A stretch of DNA of 64,000 nt from Cellvibrionaceae bacterium (GCA_028281575.1 JANQJP010000090.1:62001-126000); one strand, 5' to 3'. Shown: positions 34,716 to 44,475, counted from the stretch's first letter. Notes: generated by a model not told the origin, from the sequence alone. Numbers and translations: made by a program.

Positions 34716-36758
34716 TTATTTAAATAGTTGTTTAAGTTTATCTACGGTATCGCCATCCAAGTGTTTTTCAAGTAGGCGCTCGGCTTCATTTTGAAGGCGT
34801 TGTTCAATTTTATCTTTGCCTTTTTCCATCTCCTTTTTGATACGTGCACGTGCAACATCTTCTATGTAGCTCGTATCTGGTAAGCATGTCGTTATACCCA
34901 CTTGGTCGATAGAGCCTTTGCAGTGAAATGGAATTGGCCGGTCTTTCCATTGCTCGTCGATAAAGTTGCAGCTGTCTGTGCTATCCCCTACTTCTTCCAG
35001 GCTGAGTTTTAATGGGAAATCAAACTTGCCTGAGGTGAGTTCGTAAGTTCCCGATGCGCGCGTATTAACATTTTCCAGGGCACCGTGAAAATGTTCCAGC
35101 GAAGCAACGCCGTTTGCAAAAGTGCCATTAAACGCCAATGTTGAAATGTCGGTATATTTAACCCAATTTTGTTTAGGGCGCGGTTCGCCTTCAATAACCG
35201 CGAGCGCTTCGCAGTAAAGTTTAAGCAAATTGACCGGCGCAATACGTATTTGCTCGGATGTCATACTTGCATTTACGCGGAGATTGTCTAGTAAAATATC
35301 GGTGTTATTTCCCTCGCTCGAACCGTTGAGTTTGCCGCTGACCGAACCTTCGAGCATGTCGAAATCAGCCAGGTTTGTCGCGATAAATCCAATATCTATA
35401 TTGACAAGCTCTGCGTTATAGTTGAGTCGGGCTGTGCCCAGGCGCGCGTCAAGCTTAGCGTTTGCAAGCACAGATCCTTCATGTAAATGTACGTTTAGTT
35501 TTTTTAGCGTAACGACACCGTCACGTGCTTCGATATGGGTTTGAATATCGGTGAGAGGGATTTTATTTATGCGCACTTCTTCAAAATTTAAGTGGGCATC
35601 CAGGTTAAGTGATCGGATTTGCTCAAGCGGCAAATCGGTTTGAGCCGTTGTATTTGGATTCTCCTCAGCTTTCGTGGTATCCGTTGTATTCGGTAAATAG
35701 TTGTCTAGATTAATTTGCGTTCCCTGCCAGCGGGTATTTATTTCCGGTATAGCTCCCTTTGTGTCGTAGTGTAAATCGCCATGGAGCTGTGTCTCGTCGA
35801 AACTGATCTCGGCTTCAGCGCTCGCTTGGTTGGAGGACGTTATCTCTGCAGAAAGTTTCAGTTGAGCTTGATTCAAATAGTCGCTTGTTATGGCTTCGGC
35901 TATGTCGATATTTAATGCCTGAAGCCATCTGCGCGCGCTGGGGGTGCTCAGGTCGACGAGCGCCGTGATGTTTTCTCTGTCCAGGGCTGCTTCAAGTGTC
36001 ATGGCGGCGTCCAGTCTTGCTGCCTGATTTGGGCTCGAGATTGTGGCGTTAGACAGCGAGAGTTCCGCAAGCCCGGTTGTTTGGTTATATTTTGCATAAC
36101 CGTCAATGTCATAAGTAAGTGCCGGTAAACCATCACTTTGTACAATGCCAAAACCGGAAATATGCATTGCGTCGCCGGTGAGATTCACGTTACTCAGCTG
36201 AAGCGAATCAATACTAAGCCTAAGTAGGCTCGCTTGGCTTAGATCCCTGTAGGTGAAATGAATTTCGGCAAGTGAGATATTCGCGATAGCGAAATCTATC
36301 GGTGCTGATTCCTCTGAGGGCTCGGGCACGATTTGCGCGTCTGCCGATTCTGGGTCGGTGGCAGAGATAAGCGTGTCCCAATTAGATATGCGGTCAGCGT
36401 AAACGACATAATCCAGTTTCAAGCCGTTGATGTCGATGGCTTGTATTCTTATTTGCCTCGACAACAGTGGCACGAGATCCACGACTAAGGCTATTTGTTC
36501 CAATTCCGCCAATGCTTCGCCGCTGTGCTCGGCATTATTGAATAATGCTGCCTTATTCACTTTTAGCCCAAATTCAGGCCAAATTTGCCACTCGATATCG
36601 CCTTCGAGTTGAGCAAAAATGTTTTGCTCGGCGAGCTGCTGTTTAAGCGTCGGTTTTACCGCATTTGGGTCGAAGCGCGCGATCAGGGCAAAGGCAGCGC
36701 CAATCAAAAGCACGACAAAGATCAAAAAACCGATAAAAATACGTTTAAGCAAGCGCAT
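34716..36758 (-). CDS. AsmA family protein
   Basis: 680 residues with one N-terminal inner-membrane helix (IFIGFLIFVVLLIGAAFALIA) and a long periplasmic body, the layout of AsmA/TamB-related proteins. These proteins span the periplasm and affect outer-membrane lipid and protein assembly. The start FDPNAVKPTLKQQLAEQ and the middle block GSVSGKLNGSSEGNNTDILLDNLRVNASMTSEQIRIAPVNLLKLYCEAL are typical of AsmA. A charged coiled segment rich in K/E/R ends the protein. It stands alone, convergent with the MFS gene 10 bp away. Confidence 0.9.
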   Translation of the reverse strand: MRLLKRIFIGFLIFVVLLIGAAFALIARFDPNAVKPTLKQQLAEQNIFAQLEGDIEWQIWPEFGLKVNKAALFNNAEHSGEALAELEQIALVVDLVPLLSRQIRIQAIDINGLKLDYVVYADRISNWDTLISATDPESADAQIVPEPSEESAPIDFAIANISLAEIHFTYRDLSQASLLRLSIDSLQLSNVNLTGDAMHISGFGIVQSDGLPALTYDIDGYAKYNQTTGLAELSLSNATISSPNQAARLDAAMTLEAALDRENITALVDLSTPSARRWLQALNIDIAEAITSDYLNQAQLKLSAEITSSNQASAEAEISFDETQLHGDLHYDTKGAIPEINTRWQGTQINLDNYLPNTTDTTKAEENPNTTAQTDLPLEQIRSLNLDAHLNFEEVRINKIPLTDIQTHIEARDGVVTLKKLNVHLHEGSVLANAKLDARLGTARLNYNAELVNIDIGFIATNLADFDMLEGSVSGKLNGSSEGNNTDILLDNLRVNASMTSEQIRIAPVNLLKLYCEALAVIEGEPRPKQNWVKYTDISTLAFNGTFANGVASLEHFHGALENVNTRASGTYELTSGKFDFPLKLSLEEVGDSTDSCNFIDEQWKDRPIPFHCKGSIDQVGITTCLPDTSYIEDVARARIKKEMEKGKDKIEQRLQNEAERLLEKHLDGDTVDKLKQLFK

Positions 36759-36834
36759 ATACTATTGCCCCTGGGGTGTGAGAATTTATGCTGCGCAATA
36801 CAATCGTTAAATACTCGCTATATCTTACTGACAA

Positions 36835-37695
36835 ATGATTAAAGACATTGTTGCAGAACTTTACGCGTCCAGGCCACGAGAAACACTTTATCACTACACG
36901 ACATTTAAAGGCGTGTTTGGCATTGTACAATCCAAGGCTTTGTGGGCGAGTGATATTCGCTATATGAATGACTCGGCGGAATTGCGCCACACTGTGGACT
37001 TGATCAAACGGGAAACGCGCGCGCGGATTGACCGAAATAGTGGAAGCGCCAAGTTGCTTAACGCCTTTGGCGAATGGCTTAACCGCAAACTCACCCACGG
37101 ACATTTATTATTTGCTGCGTCATTTCGTGAAAACGGAAATTTACTCAGCCAGTGGCGCGGTTATAGCACCGTCGGTAAAGGTGTTAGCCTGGGCTTTGAT
37201 CCCGCCATGCTTGAGCAACGCGCGCAACGACAGGGTTTTAAAATCGCTCGGTGCGTATATGTTGAACGGGAACAGAAAGCGTTGATCAGTCAATTGGTCG
37301 ATGCAGTAGAGTTTCTAGCTAACGACCTTGCCGAAGTCGATGGCAAGGTTGACTATCTCGCGGCCTTTGCAAAGATTGAAACCGACTTGCTTACAGTCGC
37401 AGCAGTACTTAAGCATCCGTCCTTCGAAGAAGAAGCTGAATGGCGAGTGATTTCTCCGGTTTATTCAGAGCGGGAAGTGCCGGACATTAAATTCCGCGAA
37501 GGCAGCTCGATGATTGTCCCCCATGTTGAATTTAGCTTAGCAGATGGGAGAGGTCTCGGTTTACAGCATGCTTTCCTTGGACCTTCACCGAATAGCCAGA
37601 ACTCCATTGATAGTCTGGGAATGTTTCTGCGTCTTCACGATGCCGAACCCAAGGAAGGTATTAGCGATTGTATGATCCCTTATCGCTTGCGCTAA
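36835..37695 (+). CDS. DUF2971 family protein
   Basis: 286 residues, soluble. The start LYHYTTFKGVFGIVQSKALWASDIRYMNDSAELRH is the hallmark of DUF2971: Tyr-His-Tyr followed by a Leu/Trp-Ala/Ser and FLND/YMND. The middle has SFRENGNLLSQWRGYSTVGKGVSLGFD and the end EEAEWRVISPVY. Enzymatic activity is not established; proteins of this family occur in variable and defence-related regions. Nothing else defence-like is next to it here. It is transcribed divergently from asmA. Confidence 0.82.
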   Translation: MIKDIVAELYASRPRETLYHYTTFKGVFGIVQSKALWASDIRYMNDSAELRHTVDLIKRETRARIDRNSGSAKLLNAFGEWLNRKLTHGHLLFAASFRENGNLLSQWRGYSTVGKGVSLGFDPAMLEQRAQRQGFKIARCVYVEREQKALISQLVDAVEFLANDLAEVDGKVDYLAAFAKIETDLLTVAAVLKHPSFEEEAEWRVISPVYSEREVPDIKFREGSSMIVPHVEFSLADGRGLGLQHAFLGPSPNSQNSIDSLGMFLRLHDAEPKEGISDCMIPYRLR

Positions 37696-37776
37696 AGCGC
37701 ATTTTTAGCTTTGATATCAACCGCGTGGCAAATTTAGTTGTCGAGTTATGCCGCTGAGCAGCTTGGTGAGAGGCAG

Positions 37777-38442
37777 ATGATAAATATGAGATCTTGGTTG
37801 ACGGCACTATTTTCTGATCCAGTAAACGACGACCCTGAAAAAAAACGGCACCTTATTGGCCTCAGTGCGTTGTTTTTATTCGGTGCAACGATCTTCGTCC
37901 TGAGTGTATTTAACGATACCTTTAACCCCCTGTTTGCTTTCGATCGTGACGCTATTGTCGCCGGTGAATGGTGGCGCCTTATAAGCGCCAACTTTGTCCA
38001 TTTAAACGTTAATCATATGCTGTTCAATGTCAGTGTCTATATGTTGACGACTTTGCTATTTAGTTCTTCGGTAAAACTGTGGCAGTGGTTCGGCGTGCTG
38101 GTTGTGTGTTGTCTTTCGGTGGGACTAGGTCTTTATATTTTTGATCGCGAGCTCGATCACTACGTTGGACTATCGGGAGCGCTTTACGGTCTTTTGGCTT
38201 TTGGTTTATTGCGAAGCCTACGTTCTAATCTTTGGTTGTATTTAGTGATTTATACGTTTATTCACTACAAAGTCATTAAACAACAAATGCCAGGTTTCGA
38301 TGCTGATTATATGCGGGATTTTATTGGTGACTCCGTTATTGCAAGCGCACATTTATACGGTATTGTCGCAGGTAATATTATTGGCCTGGTCTTTTTTTGC
38401 CTGAATAAAAAAACAACATCTTCACATGATATATCTTATTAA
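37777..38442 (+). CDS. Rhombosortase-like rhomboid intramembrane protease
   Basis: About 221 residues with six hydrophobic helices. It shows GEWWRLISANFVHLNVNHMLFN (helix 2 HxxxxN), GLSGALYGL (catalytic Ser in GxSG) and ASAHLYGIVAG (catalytic His). The divergent rhomboid pattern with WWR and a short length fits rhombosortases, which process GlyGly-CTERM proteins; I saw no GlyGly-CTERM tail in this window. ATG at 37777 is preferred over an upstream TTG because GAGAGG precedes it. It overlaps the M1 peptidase gene by 17 bp. Confidence 0.78.
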   Translation: MINMRSWLTALFSDPVNDDPEKKRHLIGLSALFLFGATIFVLSVFNDTFNPLFAFDRDAIVAGEWWRLISANFVHLNVNHMLFNVSVYMLTTLLFSSSVKLWQWFGVLVVCCLSVGLGLYIFDRELDHYVGLSGALYGLLAFGLLRSLRSNLWLYLVIYTFIHYKVIKQQMPGFDADYMRDFIGDSVIASAHLYGIVAGNIIGLVFFCLNKKTTSSHDISY

Positions 38443-41098
38443 GCGTGCAAAATATGCGATTTTTTTAGCAAGTATTTTGTTGCTCGGTTCGTGCGCTTTG
38501 CAAAAAAATGATGGTAATCGTCAGAAATCGTATCAGGCGCCTGCACGTGCCTGGCAAAGTTCATTGACGCAAACCTACGCCGCTTACCGCAGTAGTGTGA
38601 TCTCTGAAGTTAAGTACGACCTATCGATTGATCTTGATCAAGACAAAAATGAGTTTAACGGTGCTGTTCGGATTAGCTTCTTTTTATCAAAGCGACACAA
38701 AGGACCGTTGACGATCGATTTTGATAGCGGTGTTGTTGAGTCCCTGATAGTTAACAATGTCAAGGATGTTCCGAACTACGAGAAATGGTTTATTTCTATA
38801 GCTGGTGAAAAACTCAGGCCCGGCGAAACAAATGAAATTGATATACAGTTTCGTCGAACATATTCGAAAGATGGAGACGGACTTCATCGCTACGACGATT
38901 CGAAAACAGGTAATACCTATCTTTATACAAACTTCGAACCCTATAACGCAAATAAGCTGTTTCCGCATTTTGATCAACCAAATATAAAAGCCAAGTACAC
39001 ACTTAAAGTTGTTGCGCCAAAAGACTGGCATGTGATTTCGGCAGTGCGTGAAATAAAAGTTGATAAAGGTGAAGCCTTTAGTGTCTGGTCCTTTCCTGAA
39101 ACACCGTTGATAAGCTCCTATATTTTCCCTCTGCACGCGGGCCCCTACCATGTTTGGATGGATCGCTTTCAGGATGTTCCGCTGCGTTTATTCGCCCGTC
39201 AGGAATTAAAACAATATGTAAAAATTGAAGACTGGTTCACTTCGACTAAGCAAAGTTTTGCTTTTTTTAATCAGTATTTTGCTTATGAATACCCGTTTGA
39301 AAAATACGATCAGGTTATCGTGCCAGATTTCCATATGGGAGCAATGGAAAATCTTGCCGCAGTTACTTTCTCGGAAAGATATGTCAGCCGTGGAGAGAAA
39401 ACAGAACAGTTGCGCCTGCAATTGGCTGATGTGATATCACACGAGCTCGCGCATATGTGGTTCGGTAACCTGGTTACGATGGATTGGTGGAATGGTTTAT
39501 GGTTGAACGAAAGCTTTGCGACTTACATGTCAAGCTTACAGCTCGCTGAAGCGAGTGAATTTGACAGTGTGTGGGAAAACTTTTTCGCGAGAATGAAGCA
39601 GTGGGCCTACGAGACAGATCGGCTTGTGACCACGCATCCGATTGAGTTGCCTGTTGCCACCACGGACGAAGCGTTTGCAAACTTTGATGGCATTACCTAT
39701 GGCAAAGGCGCATCGGTACTAAAACAGTTGTCGCATCTTATAGGAGAAAAAAAATTTCGTGCAGGTATTGTCCGATACTTACAGGAAAATGCTTACGGTA
39801 ACGCCGAGTTAAATGATTTTGTTGGCAGCATAGCAGCGGCATCGGGTCGCGATTTACAGCAGTGGACCGACCAGTGGTTAATGAGCGCAGGACTAAATGC
39901 AATTCGAGTTGAGTTCGCATGTAGAGACGATCAGCTCACAAAGTTAGTGCTGCGGCAATCAGTAGTGTCGGGCGAACCTATTTACCGGTCTCAACATATA
40001 CAAATTGCGCTGTTTAAAGACACGCCAGAACGTATGGAAAATCTGGGTGTTATTGCGACAAGCTACTCAGGCCCAGCGACCCATGTAGCGTTAAATCAAC
40101 ACTATGCTTGCCCCGATTTAGTATTTCCAAATTACGATGACTGGGCCTACGTCAAGGTTATTTTCGATAGAACATCGATCGCAACGTTGCAAAAGAGTAT
40201 CGCTAAATTTGATGACGAAGGCCTGCGTTTGGCCATGTGGACCGCCATGTGGGACTCTGTTATTGACTATTCACTGCCACTCGACGAGTTTATAGCTTTT
40301 TCAATCGACAAGCTTGGTCAGGAGTCGAGTGCCAAAATTGTTCGCAAAGTCAATCGTGAGCTGGTGGAGTCGTTTAATTATTTAAATACATTTCAATTGG
40401 ATACCGCTGGTGCTACCTCTTTACGAATTGAAGAATTTGTTTGGCGCGAGTTTGCGCGGGCGGAGAACTATAGTGATCTTAAGCGTCTTTGGCTCGGTAC
40501 GCTTATTCAGGTTACCCATAGTCGGGAAAAATTAGCAGCGTTGCGCAAATTTCTCGATCGGTCATCCAAAGATTTGGGAATGTATTTAAACCAGGATTTA
40601 CGCTGGGATATTGTTATTCAGTTAAACAGATTTCTGTTTGCAGATTACGAAAACCTGGTCGAAGAGGAGAGCAAACGGGATATTTCAGATCGTGCGTTAA
40701 TCAAGCTTGTTGTCGCGCAAGCGATTCGCCCAGATGATGTCATTAAATCAGAATGGATGCAGCGTTTTATCAGCCGTCCCGACGCAGATAAATTTGTTCT
40801 ACAGCGCGCAGTGATGCGCAGTTTATTTCCCTCTGAGCAGCGCGATTTGCACGCAAGTTTTGCGCAAAGTTTTTATGATTCGTTGTCCAGTTTGGAAAGC
40901 GCAGCGAGCACGCGTTATTTGAGTGAATATGTAAAGAGTTTAACGCCGCAGCTGTGTGATGAGCGCAGCCAGGCCGACATGGACGCAGCAATAGTGGCTG
41001 CGCAGAAAAAACCGGACACAGCGTTATTAAAGCCCTTGCGAATTGTGCGGCAGTTGGATGAGCGCTGCGTAAAGATTAAGCGCAGAGCTTTAGAATGA
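38426..41098 (+). CDS. M1 family zinc aminopeptidase, lipoprotein
   Basis: 890 residues with a lipoprotein signal, FLASILLLGSCALQK (Cys23). The M1 exopeptidase motif GAMENLAAVTF (about residues 306-310) binds the N-terminus of the substrate. Zinc is held by HELAH (about 339) and the Glu 19 residues later in WLNESFATY. A helical C-terminal ERAP1-like region (about 570-880) is present. It should trim peptides in the periplasm or at the outer membrane. The 17-bp overlap with the rhomboid gene indicates an operon of two membrane-linked proteases. Confidence 0.92.
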   Translation: MIYLIKRAKYAIFLASILLLGSCALQKNDGNRQKSYQAPARAWQSSLTQTYAAYRSSVISEVKYDLSIDLDQDKNEFNGAVRISFFLSKRHKGPLTIDFDSGVVESLIVNNVKDVPNYEKWFISIAGEKLRPGETNEIDIQFRRTYSKDGDGLHRYDDSKTGNTYLYTNFEPYNANKLFPHFDQPNIKAKYTLKVVAPKDWHVISAVREIKVDKGEAFSVWSFPETPLISSYIFPLHAGPYHVWMDRFQDVPLRLFARQELKQYVKIEDWFTSTKQSFAFFNQYFAYEYPFEKYDQVIVPDFHMGAMENLAAVTFSERYVSRGEKTEQLRLQLADVISHELAHMWFGNLVTMDWWNGLWLNESFATYMSSLQLAEASEFDSVWENFFARMKQWAYETDRLVTTHPIELPVATTDEAFANFDGITYGKGASVLKQLSHLIGEKKFRAGIVRYLQENAYGNAELNDFVGSIAAASGRDLQQWTDQWLMSAGLNAIRVEFACRDDQLTKLVLRQSVVSGEPIYRSQHIQIALFKDTPERMENLGVIATSYSGPATHVALNQHYACPDLVFPNYDDWAYVKVIFDRTSIATLQKSIAKFDDEGLRLAMWTAMWDSVIDYSLPLDEFIAFSIDKLGQESSAKIVRKVNRELVESFNYLNTFQLDTAGATSLRIEEFVWREFARAENYSDLKRLWLGTLIQVTHSREKLAALRKFLDRSSKDLGMYLNQDLRWDIVIQLNRFLFADYENLVEEESKRDISDRALIKLVVAQAIRPDDVIKSEWMQRFISRPDADKFVLQRAVMRSLFPSEQRDLHASFAQSFYDSLSSLESAASTRYLSEYVKSLTPQLCDERSQADMDAAIVAAQKKPDTALLKPLRIVRQLDERCVKIKRRALE

Positions 41099-41112
41099 TA
41101 TGGGTGTAGAAC

Positions 41113-41739
41113 ATGAAGCAGTGTAAAGCTTATTTAATTTTTTCTTTGGCATTCTTGTTAATAAACCTGAATGGTGCAGCTATTCGCGCTGAGAGCTTTC
41201 AGCAGGCGTTGGTGCACGCGGCTATTGAGCGTACCCATCATAGTGTTCGCTATGACGGTAGCTATCGCGCGATTAATTATCCCTGGGGGGATGTTCCGGC
41301 TGATATAGGTGTTTGCACGGATGTTGTCGTGCGTGTTTATCGGGCACTAGGGACAGATTTACAGCAGCTGGTGCATCTCGATATGGTCGAGCATTTTTCG
41401 GCCTATCCTTCACGGCGAATTTGGGGACTGCGCCGGCCCGACACGAATATTGATCATCGGCGAGTGCCGAATTTGCAAACATTTTTTAGTCGTCACGGTG
41501 TTGAGTTAGAGCCCTCAGCTGACGTCGATAACTATAAGCCTGGTGATATTGTCACTTGGATGTTGCCTGGAAATTTACCGCATATTGGTATTGTTATCGA
41601 TAAATTTGATGCGCGTACTCGACACCCGCTGATTGTGCATAACATAGGCGGAGGTCCGGTAGTTGAGGATAGTTTGTTTAGCTACCCAATCACCGGCCAT
41701 TATCGCTATGTGCCCAATGCTTATTCCGCATCGAACTAG
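41113..41739 (+). CDS. DUF1287 periplasmic protein (NlpC/P60-like fold)
   Basis: 208 residues with a signal peptide (IFSLAFLLINLNGAAIRA). The DUF1287 core is complete: YDGSYRAINYPWGDVPADIGVCTDVVVRVYRALGTDLQQLVHLDM, with the Cys in the DxGVCTDVV setting, and PGDIVTWMLPGNLPHIGIV with a conserved His. The family is distantly related to papain-like amidases and peptidases. An enzymatic role on cell wall or peptides is inferred from the fold. It follows the M1 peptidase by 14 bp and probably shares its transcript. Confidence 0.85.
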   Translation: MKQCKAYLIFSLAFLLINLNGAAIRAESFQQALVHAAIERTHHSVRYDGSYRAINYPWGDVPADIGVCTDVVVRVYRALGTDLQQLVHLDMVEHFSAYPSRRIWGLRRPDTNIDHRRVPNLQTFFSRHGVELEPSADVDNYKPGDIVTWMLPGNLPHIGIVIDKFDARTRHPLIVHNIGGGPVVEDSLFSYPITGHYRYVPNAYSASN

Positions 41740-41752
41740 GGAACATATCGAT

Positions 41753-42346
41753 TTAGGCTCTGCGGGCAACTACTTCGGAAATATATTGTTCTTGGTTACC
41801 GCTGTTTTTTACTGGAGTTTCAGATTTTTCCACATTAGGCAGCCGGCCGAAAATTTTTAACATATCGGCATCGCTTAAGTTGACGACTTTGGGGTCGACA
41901 GCGGTTTTACGGTATTCGGCGACCATGAATGCAGCGTGCGGTTCGCGCTGTTCCGTTTTGAGGTAGCGCGCTCGCAATATTTGGATAATCGACAATGCAT
42001 CCGTCCGTTCATCCTCGCTTAAAAGCGGCATTAAATCTTTGACTTCTTCTGTTTCAGGCAAGAACACTGGCAGCATTTGTTTGGCTGTTAGCGCGTCCAT
42101 CAGATAATAAGCGCTTTGAAAGCTCTCTACTCCTGGGATGGAAGATTCGTGACGGAAAATCGGAGATGAAACGCCATGCTCGTGTGGTGGATCGAAACGT
42201 TTTGCTATAGCGCTATGTTTTGTTGTTTTGAGTTCTTCGATGAGCGGCGTCGCGTAGTCGATCGCATTGCATAATGCGTGATCGTATATGAATAAGCCGT
42301 CAATATGCACCACAAAGCCGTAGCTCAACATTTTTATATCTAACAT
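41753..42346 (-). CDS. Conserved-looking protein of unknown function
   Basis: About 197 residues, soluble, no recognised domain. It starts MLDIKMLSYGFVVHIDGLFIYDHALCNAIDYATPLIEELKTTKHSAIAKRFDPPHEHGV and has a helical middle, TEEVKDLMPLLSEDERTDALSIIQILRARYLKTEQREPHAAFMVAEY. The C-terminal 25 residues are charged and probably disordered. The frame is open to a further ATG at 42436, but AAGG stands in front of 42346 and no ribosome-binding site in front of 42436. It is convergent with the DUF1287 gene and 255 bp downstream of pspF on the same strand. Confidence 0.6.
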   Translation of the reverse strand: MLDIKMLSYGFVVHIDGLFIYDHALCNAIDYATPLIEELKTTKHSAIAKRFDPPHEHGVSSPIFRHESSIPGVESFQSAYYLMDALTAKQMLPVFLPETEEVKDLMPLLSEDERTDALSIIQILRARYLKTEQREPHAAFMVAEYRKTAVDPKVVNLSDADMLKIFGRLPNVEKSETPVKNSGNQEQYISEVVARRA

Positions 42347-42600
42347 AACTCGGACTGCCTTTTGCACTACTTTTGAACACATTAAGGTCTTGTTCAAGTT
42401 TTGGGCCAATTCTCCAAGTTTTGGGCGGATAAGCATAAAAATAGCGTTTTAAGCACTCATGGTTATTTCCAGAAAGTGCCAACTGAATGTTTAAGTCATA
42501 AAAACGCAAAATTCGAATGGTTGATAGCAGAAAGCTATTAATGGTTCTGTGAACTCTGTCAAATTGGCCGACAGCGTAACTGGACTGTAATTTAAGTCTG

Positions 42601-43584
42601 TTATAGCGAGGCTTTGTGCTTCTTCAGCAGTGCGCGCAACTGATGATAGCTCATACCGAGATGCTCAGCAGTGATGCGTTGGTGGTGATTGCATCGTGAG
42701 AGCGCTTCGCGAAGCAGTTTTATTTCGAGAGACTGTATTGTTTCGTGAAAAGAACGTTTGACTGAATAGAGGTCAGCTTCGGGTTCTGATTCATCGGATT
42801 CAACTTTGCTTGTCTGGCGTGCAAATGTCGAAAAGGGATCGATAACGACCTCGGCAATCGGTTCATCCATATTCTGCCAACGGCACATGCTGCGCTCGAC
42901 CACATTCTTCAACTCGCGGATATTGCCCGGCCATGAGTGGTTGAGCAACGTTTCAAGTGCGGTTTCATTAAAACCTGCGTAATAGCGATAGCCGAGTTCC
43001 GAACACATTCGTGTTGCGAAATGTTCTACCAGGCTGGGGATGTCTTCGCGCCGATGCTTTAGTGGTGGCACAGTGATGACATCAAATGCCAGGCGATCGA
43101 GGAGATCGTGCCGGAACTGTCCTTTTCTGGCCATTTTGGGAAGGTCAGCATGCGTAGCGGCCACGATGCGCACATCGACTTTAAGCGTCTTTTGGCCGCC
43201 GAGACGCTCGAATTCTCCGTATTCGATCACACGGAGAATTTTTTCCTGTATACGCAACGGCATTGCGCCGAGTTCGTCTAAAAATAACGTGCCGCCATCG
43301 GCTCTTTCGAAGCGACCGAGTTGCGTGCGTGTGGCGTTGGTAAAGGCGCCGGCTTCGTGACCGAACAGCTCGCTATCCAGCAGTGCTTCACTGATTGCCG
43401 CGCAATTTGTTTTGAGGAAGGTTTCTCCCCAGCGAGAAGACAAAAAGTGCATACGCTCGGCAATCAGCTCTTTGCCGCTGCCGCGCTCTCCCAAAATCAG
43501 TACGGGTCGATCTATTGGGGCTAAGCGAGAGACATGGTCGAGTGTTTCAGCCAGAGAGCTTGATTCGCCAACAATTTGCTGCAT
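42601..43584 (-). CDS. pspF: Phage shock operon transcriptional activator PspF
   Basis: 327 residues: a sigma-54 activator AAA+ domain without an N-terminal sensory domain, as in PspF. Walker A is GERGSGKE (32-39); the sigma-54 contact loop reads GAFTNA (79-84) where GAFTGA is standard; Walker B is GGTLFLDELGAMP; R-fingers are in the FRHDLLDRL region. A short C-terminal Fis-like helix-turn-helix (RITAEHLGMSYHQLRALLKKH) binds the enhancer. It is divergent from pspA, and a 14-bp-arm palindrome starts 7 bp before its start codon. It is normally held inactive by PspA. Confidence 0.94.
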   Translation of the reverse strand: MQQIVGESSSLAETLDHVSRLAPIDRPVLILGERGSGKELIAERMHFLSSRWGETFLKTNCAAISEALLDSELFGHEAGAFTNATRTQLGRFERADGGTLFLDELGAMPLRIQEKILRVIEYGEFERLGGQKTLKVDVRIVAATHADLPKMARKGQFRHDLLDRLAFDVITVPPLKHRREDIPSLVEHFATRMCSELGYRYYAGFNETALETLLNHSWPGNIRELKNVVERSMCRWQNMDEPIAEVVIDPFSTFARQTSKVESDESEPEADLYSVKRSFHETIQSLEIKLLREALSRCNHHQRITAEHLGMSYHQLRALLKKHKASL

Positions 43585-43590
43585 GTATTG

Positions 43591-43624
43591 GTTAAATTGA
43601 CCAAGGATATTTGGTCAATTTAAC
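43591..43624. promoter_or_regulatory. Palindromic enhancer site, probable PspF binding site
   Basis: GTTAAATTGACCAA (43591-43604) is perfectly complementary to TTGGTCAATTTAAC (43611-43624) across a 6-nt centre. It lies directly upstream of pspF and about 85 bp before the -24 element of pspA, a suitable distance for a sigma-54 enhancer and for autoregulation of pspF. Confidence 0.75.
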
Positions 43625-43708
43625 TAAATATTAGTTTTTAAGGCCAATTTTTTCTTTGAAAAATATGCTCAAATATAAAAAATCTTTTGTAATCAATAAG
43701 TTATTGTT

Positions 43709-43725
43709 TTGGCACACTTGCTGAT
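43709..43725 (+). promoter_or_regulatory. Sigma-54 type promoter of pspA
   Basis: TTGGCAC (43709-43715) is a perfect -24 element. The -12 element at the expected spacing reads CTGAT instead of TTGCW, so it is imperfect. The nearby TTGC has the wrong spacing. A transcript would start near 43736, about 55 nt before the pspA ATG. Confidence 0.6.
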
Positions 43726-43791
43726 AAGTACTTAAGTGAGGAGCAGATTTGACACTCTTACTATGCCAACCGATTTTTGGGAGTAAATAAC

Positions 43792-44448
43792 ATGGGAATA
43801 TTTTCTCGCTTTACCGATATTATCAATTCCAATATCAACGCGTTGCTCGATAGCGCAGAAGACCCTAAAAAGATGATCCGCCTGATTATTCAGGAAATGG
43901 AGGAGACTTTGGTCGAAGTGCGCAGTTCTTGTGCCCGTATCATTGCGGATAAAAAAGAGGTACAGCGTCGCTTGCGTCGCTTGAGCGATGATATTGTGGA
44001 GTGGGAAGCTAAGGCCAAACTCGCTATTTCCAAAGGGAGAGACGATCTCGCGCGGGCAGCCATTGCCGAAAAGTCCCTGAGTCAAGAGGCCGCAGCGGAA
44101 GCGGAGGCTGAGCTGGCCAATTTTGAAGAGCAGCTCGACGTGATCAATGATGAGGTGGCTCAGCTGCAAGTCAAGTTGGATGATGCCAAGGCGCAACAAA
44201 AAGAACTCATGTTGCGTGCAAAAACCGCAGAAAATCGTTACAAGGTGAAATTGCAATTACATCGCCGGGATACGGACACTGCATTCACCAGGTTCGAATT
44301 ATTCCAGCGGCGTATGGACGAGCTGGAAGGCAAAGTAGAGGCGATGGATGTTGGTCGCAGTCATTTAGCCGACGAGATTGATCAGCTTGCAAAAGATGAT
44401 TCGATCAACGAAGAGCTCCAAAGGCTAAAAGACGAAATGAATAAATAA
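43792..44448 (+). CDS. pspA: Phage shock protein A (PspA/IM30)
   Basis: 218 residues, nearly all helical coiled coil. It starts MGIFSRFTDIINSNINALLDSAEDPKKMIRLIIQEMEETLVEVR, the amphipathic helix and first coil of PspA. PspA coats damaged inner membrane and inhibits PspF until stress frees it. ATG at 43792 follows GGGAG by 8 bp; an upstream GTG at 43777 is unlikely. First gene of psp operon pspA-B-C plus two more membrane-protein genes. Confidence 0.96.
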   Translation: MGIFSRFTDIINSNINALLDSAEDPKKMIRLIIQEMEETLVEVRSSCARIIADKKEVQRRLRRLSDDIVEWEAKAKLAISKGRDDLARAAIAEKSLSQEAAAEAEAELANFEEQLDVINDEVAQLQVKLDDAKAQQKELMLRAKTAENRYKVKLQLHRRDTDTAFTRFELFQRRMDELEGKVEAMDVGRSHLADEIDQLAKDDSINEELQRLKDEMNK

Positions 44449-44475
44449 ATTGAATCGCTATAACGAGGAAAACGA

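Noticed and set aside
36835..37695. Defence island around the DUF2971 gene
   Set aside because: Neighbours are an AsmA protein and protease genes; no nuclease, helicase, toxin-antitoxin or integrase genes are nearby.
43711..43724. GGCACACTTGC as a complete sigma-54 promoter
   Set aside because: GG and GC are 7 bp apart rather than 10, so the TTGC cannot be the -12 element; only the -24 half is convincing.
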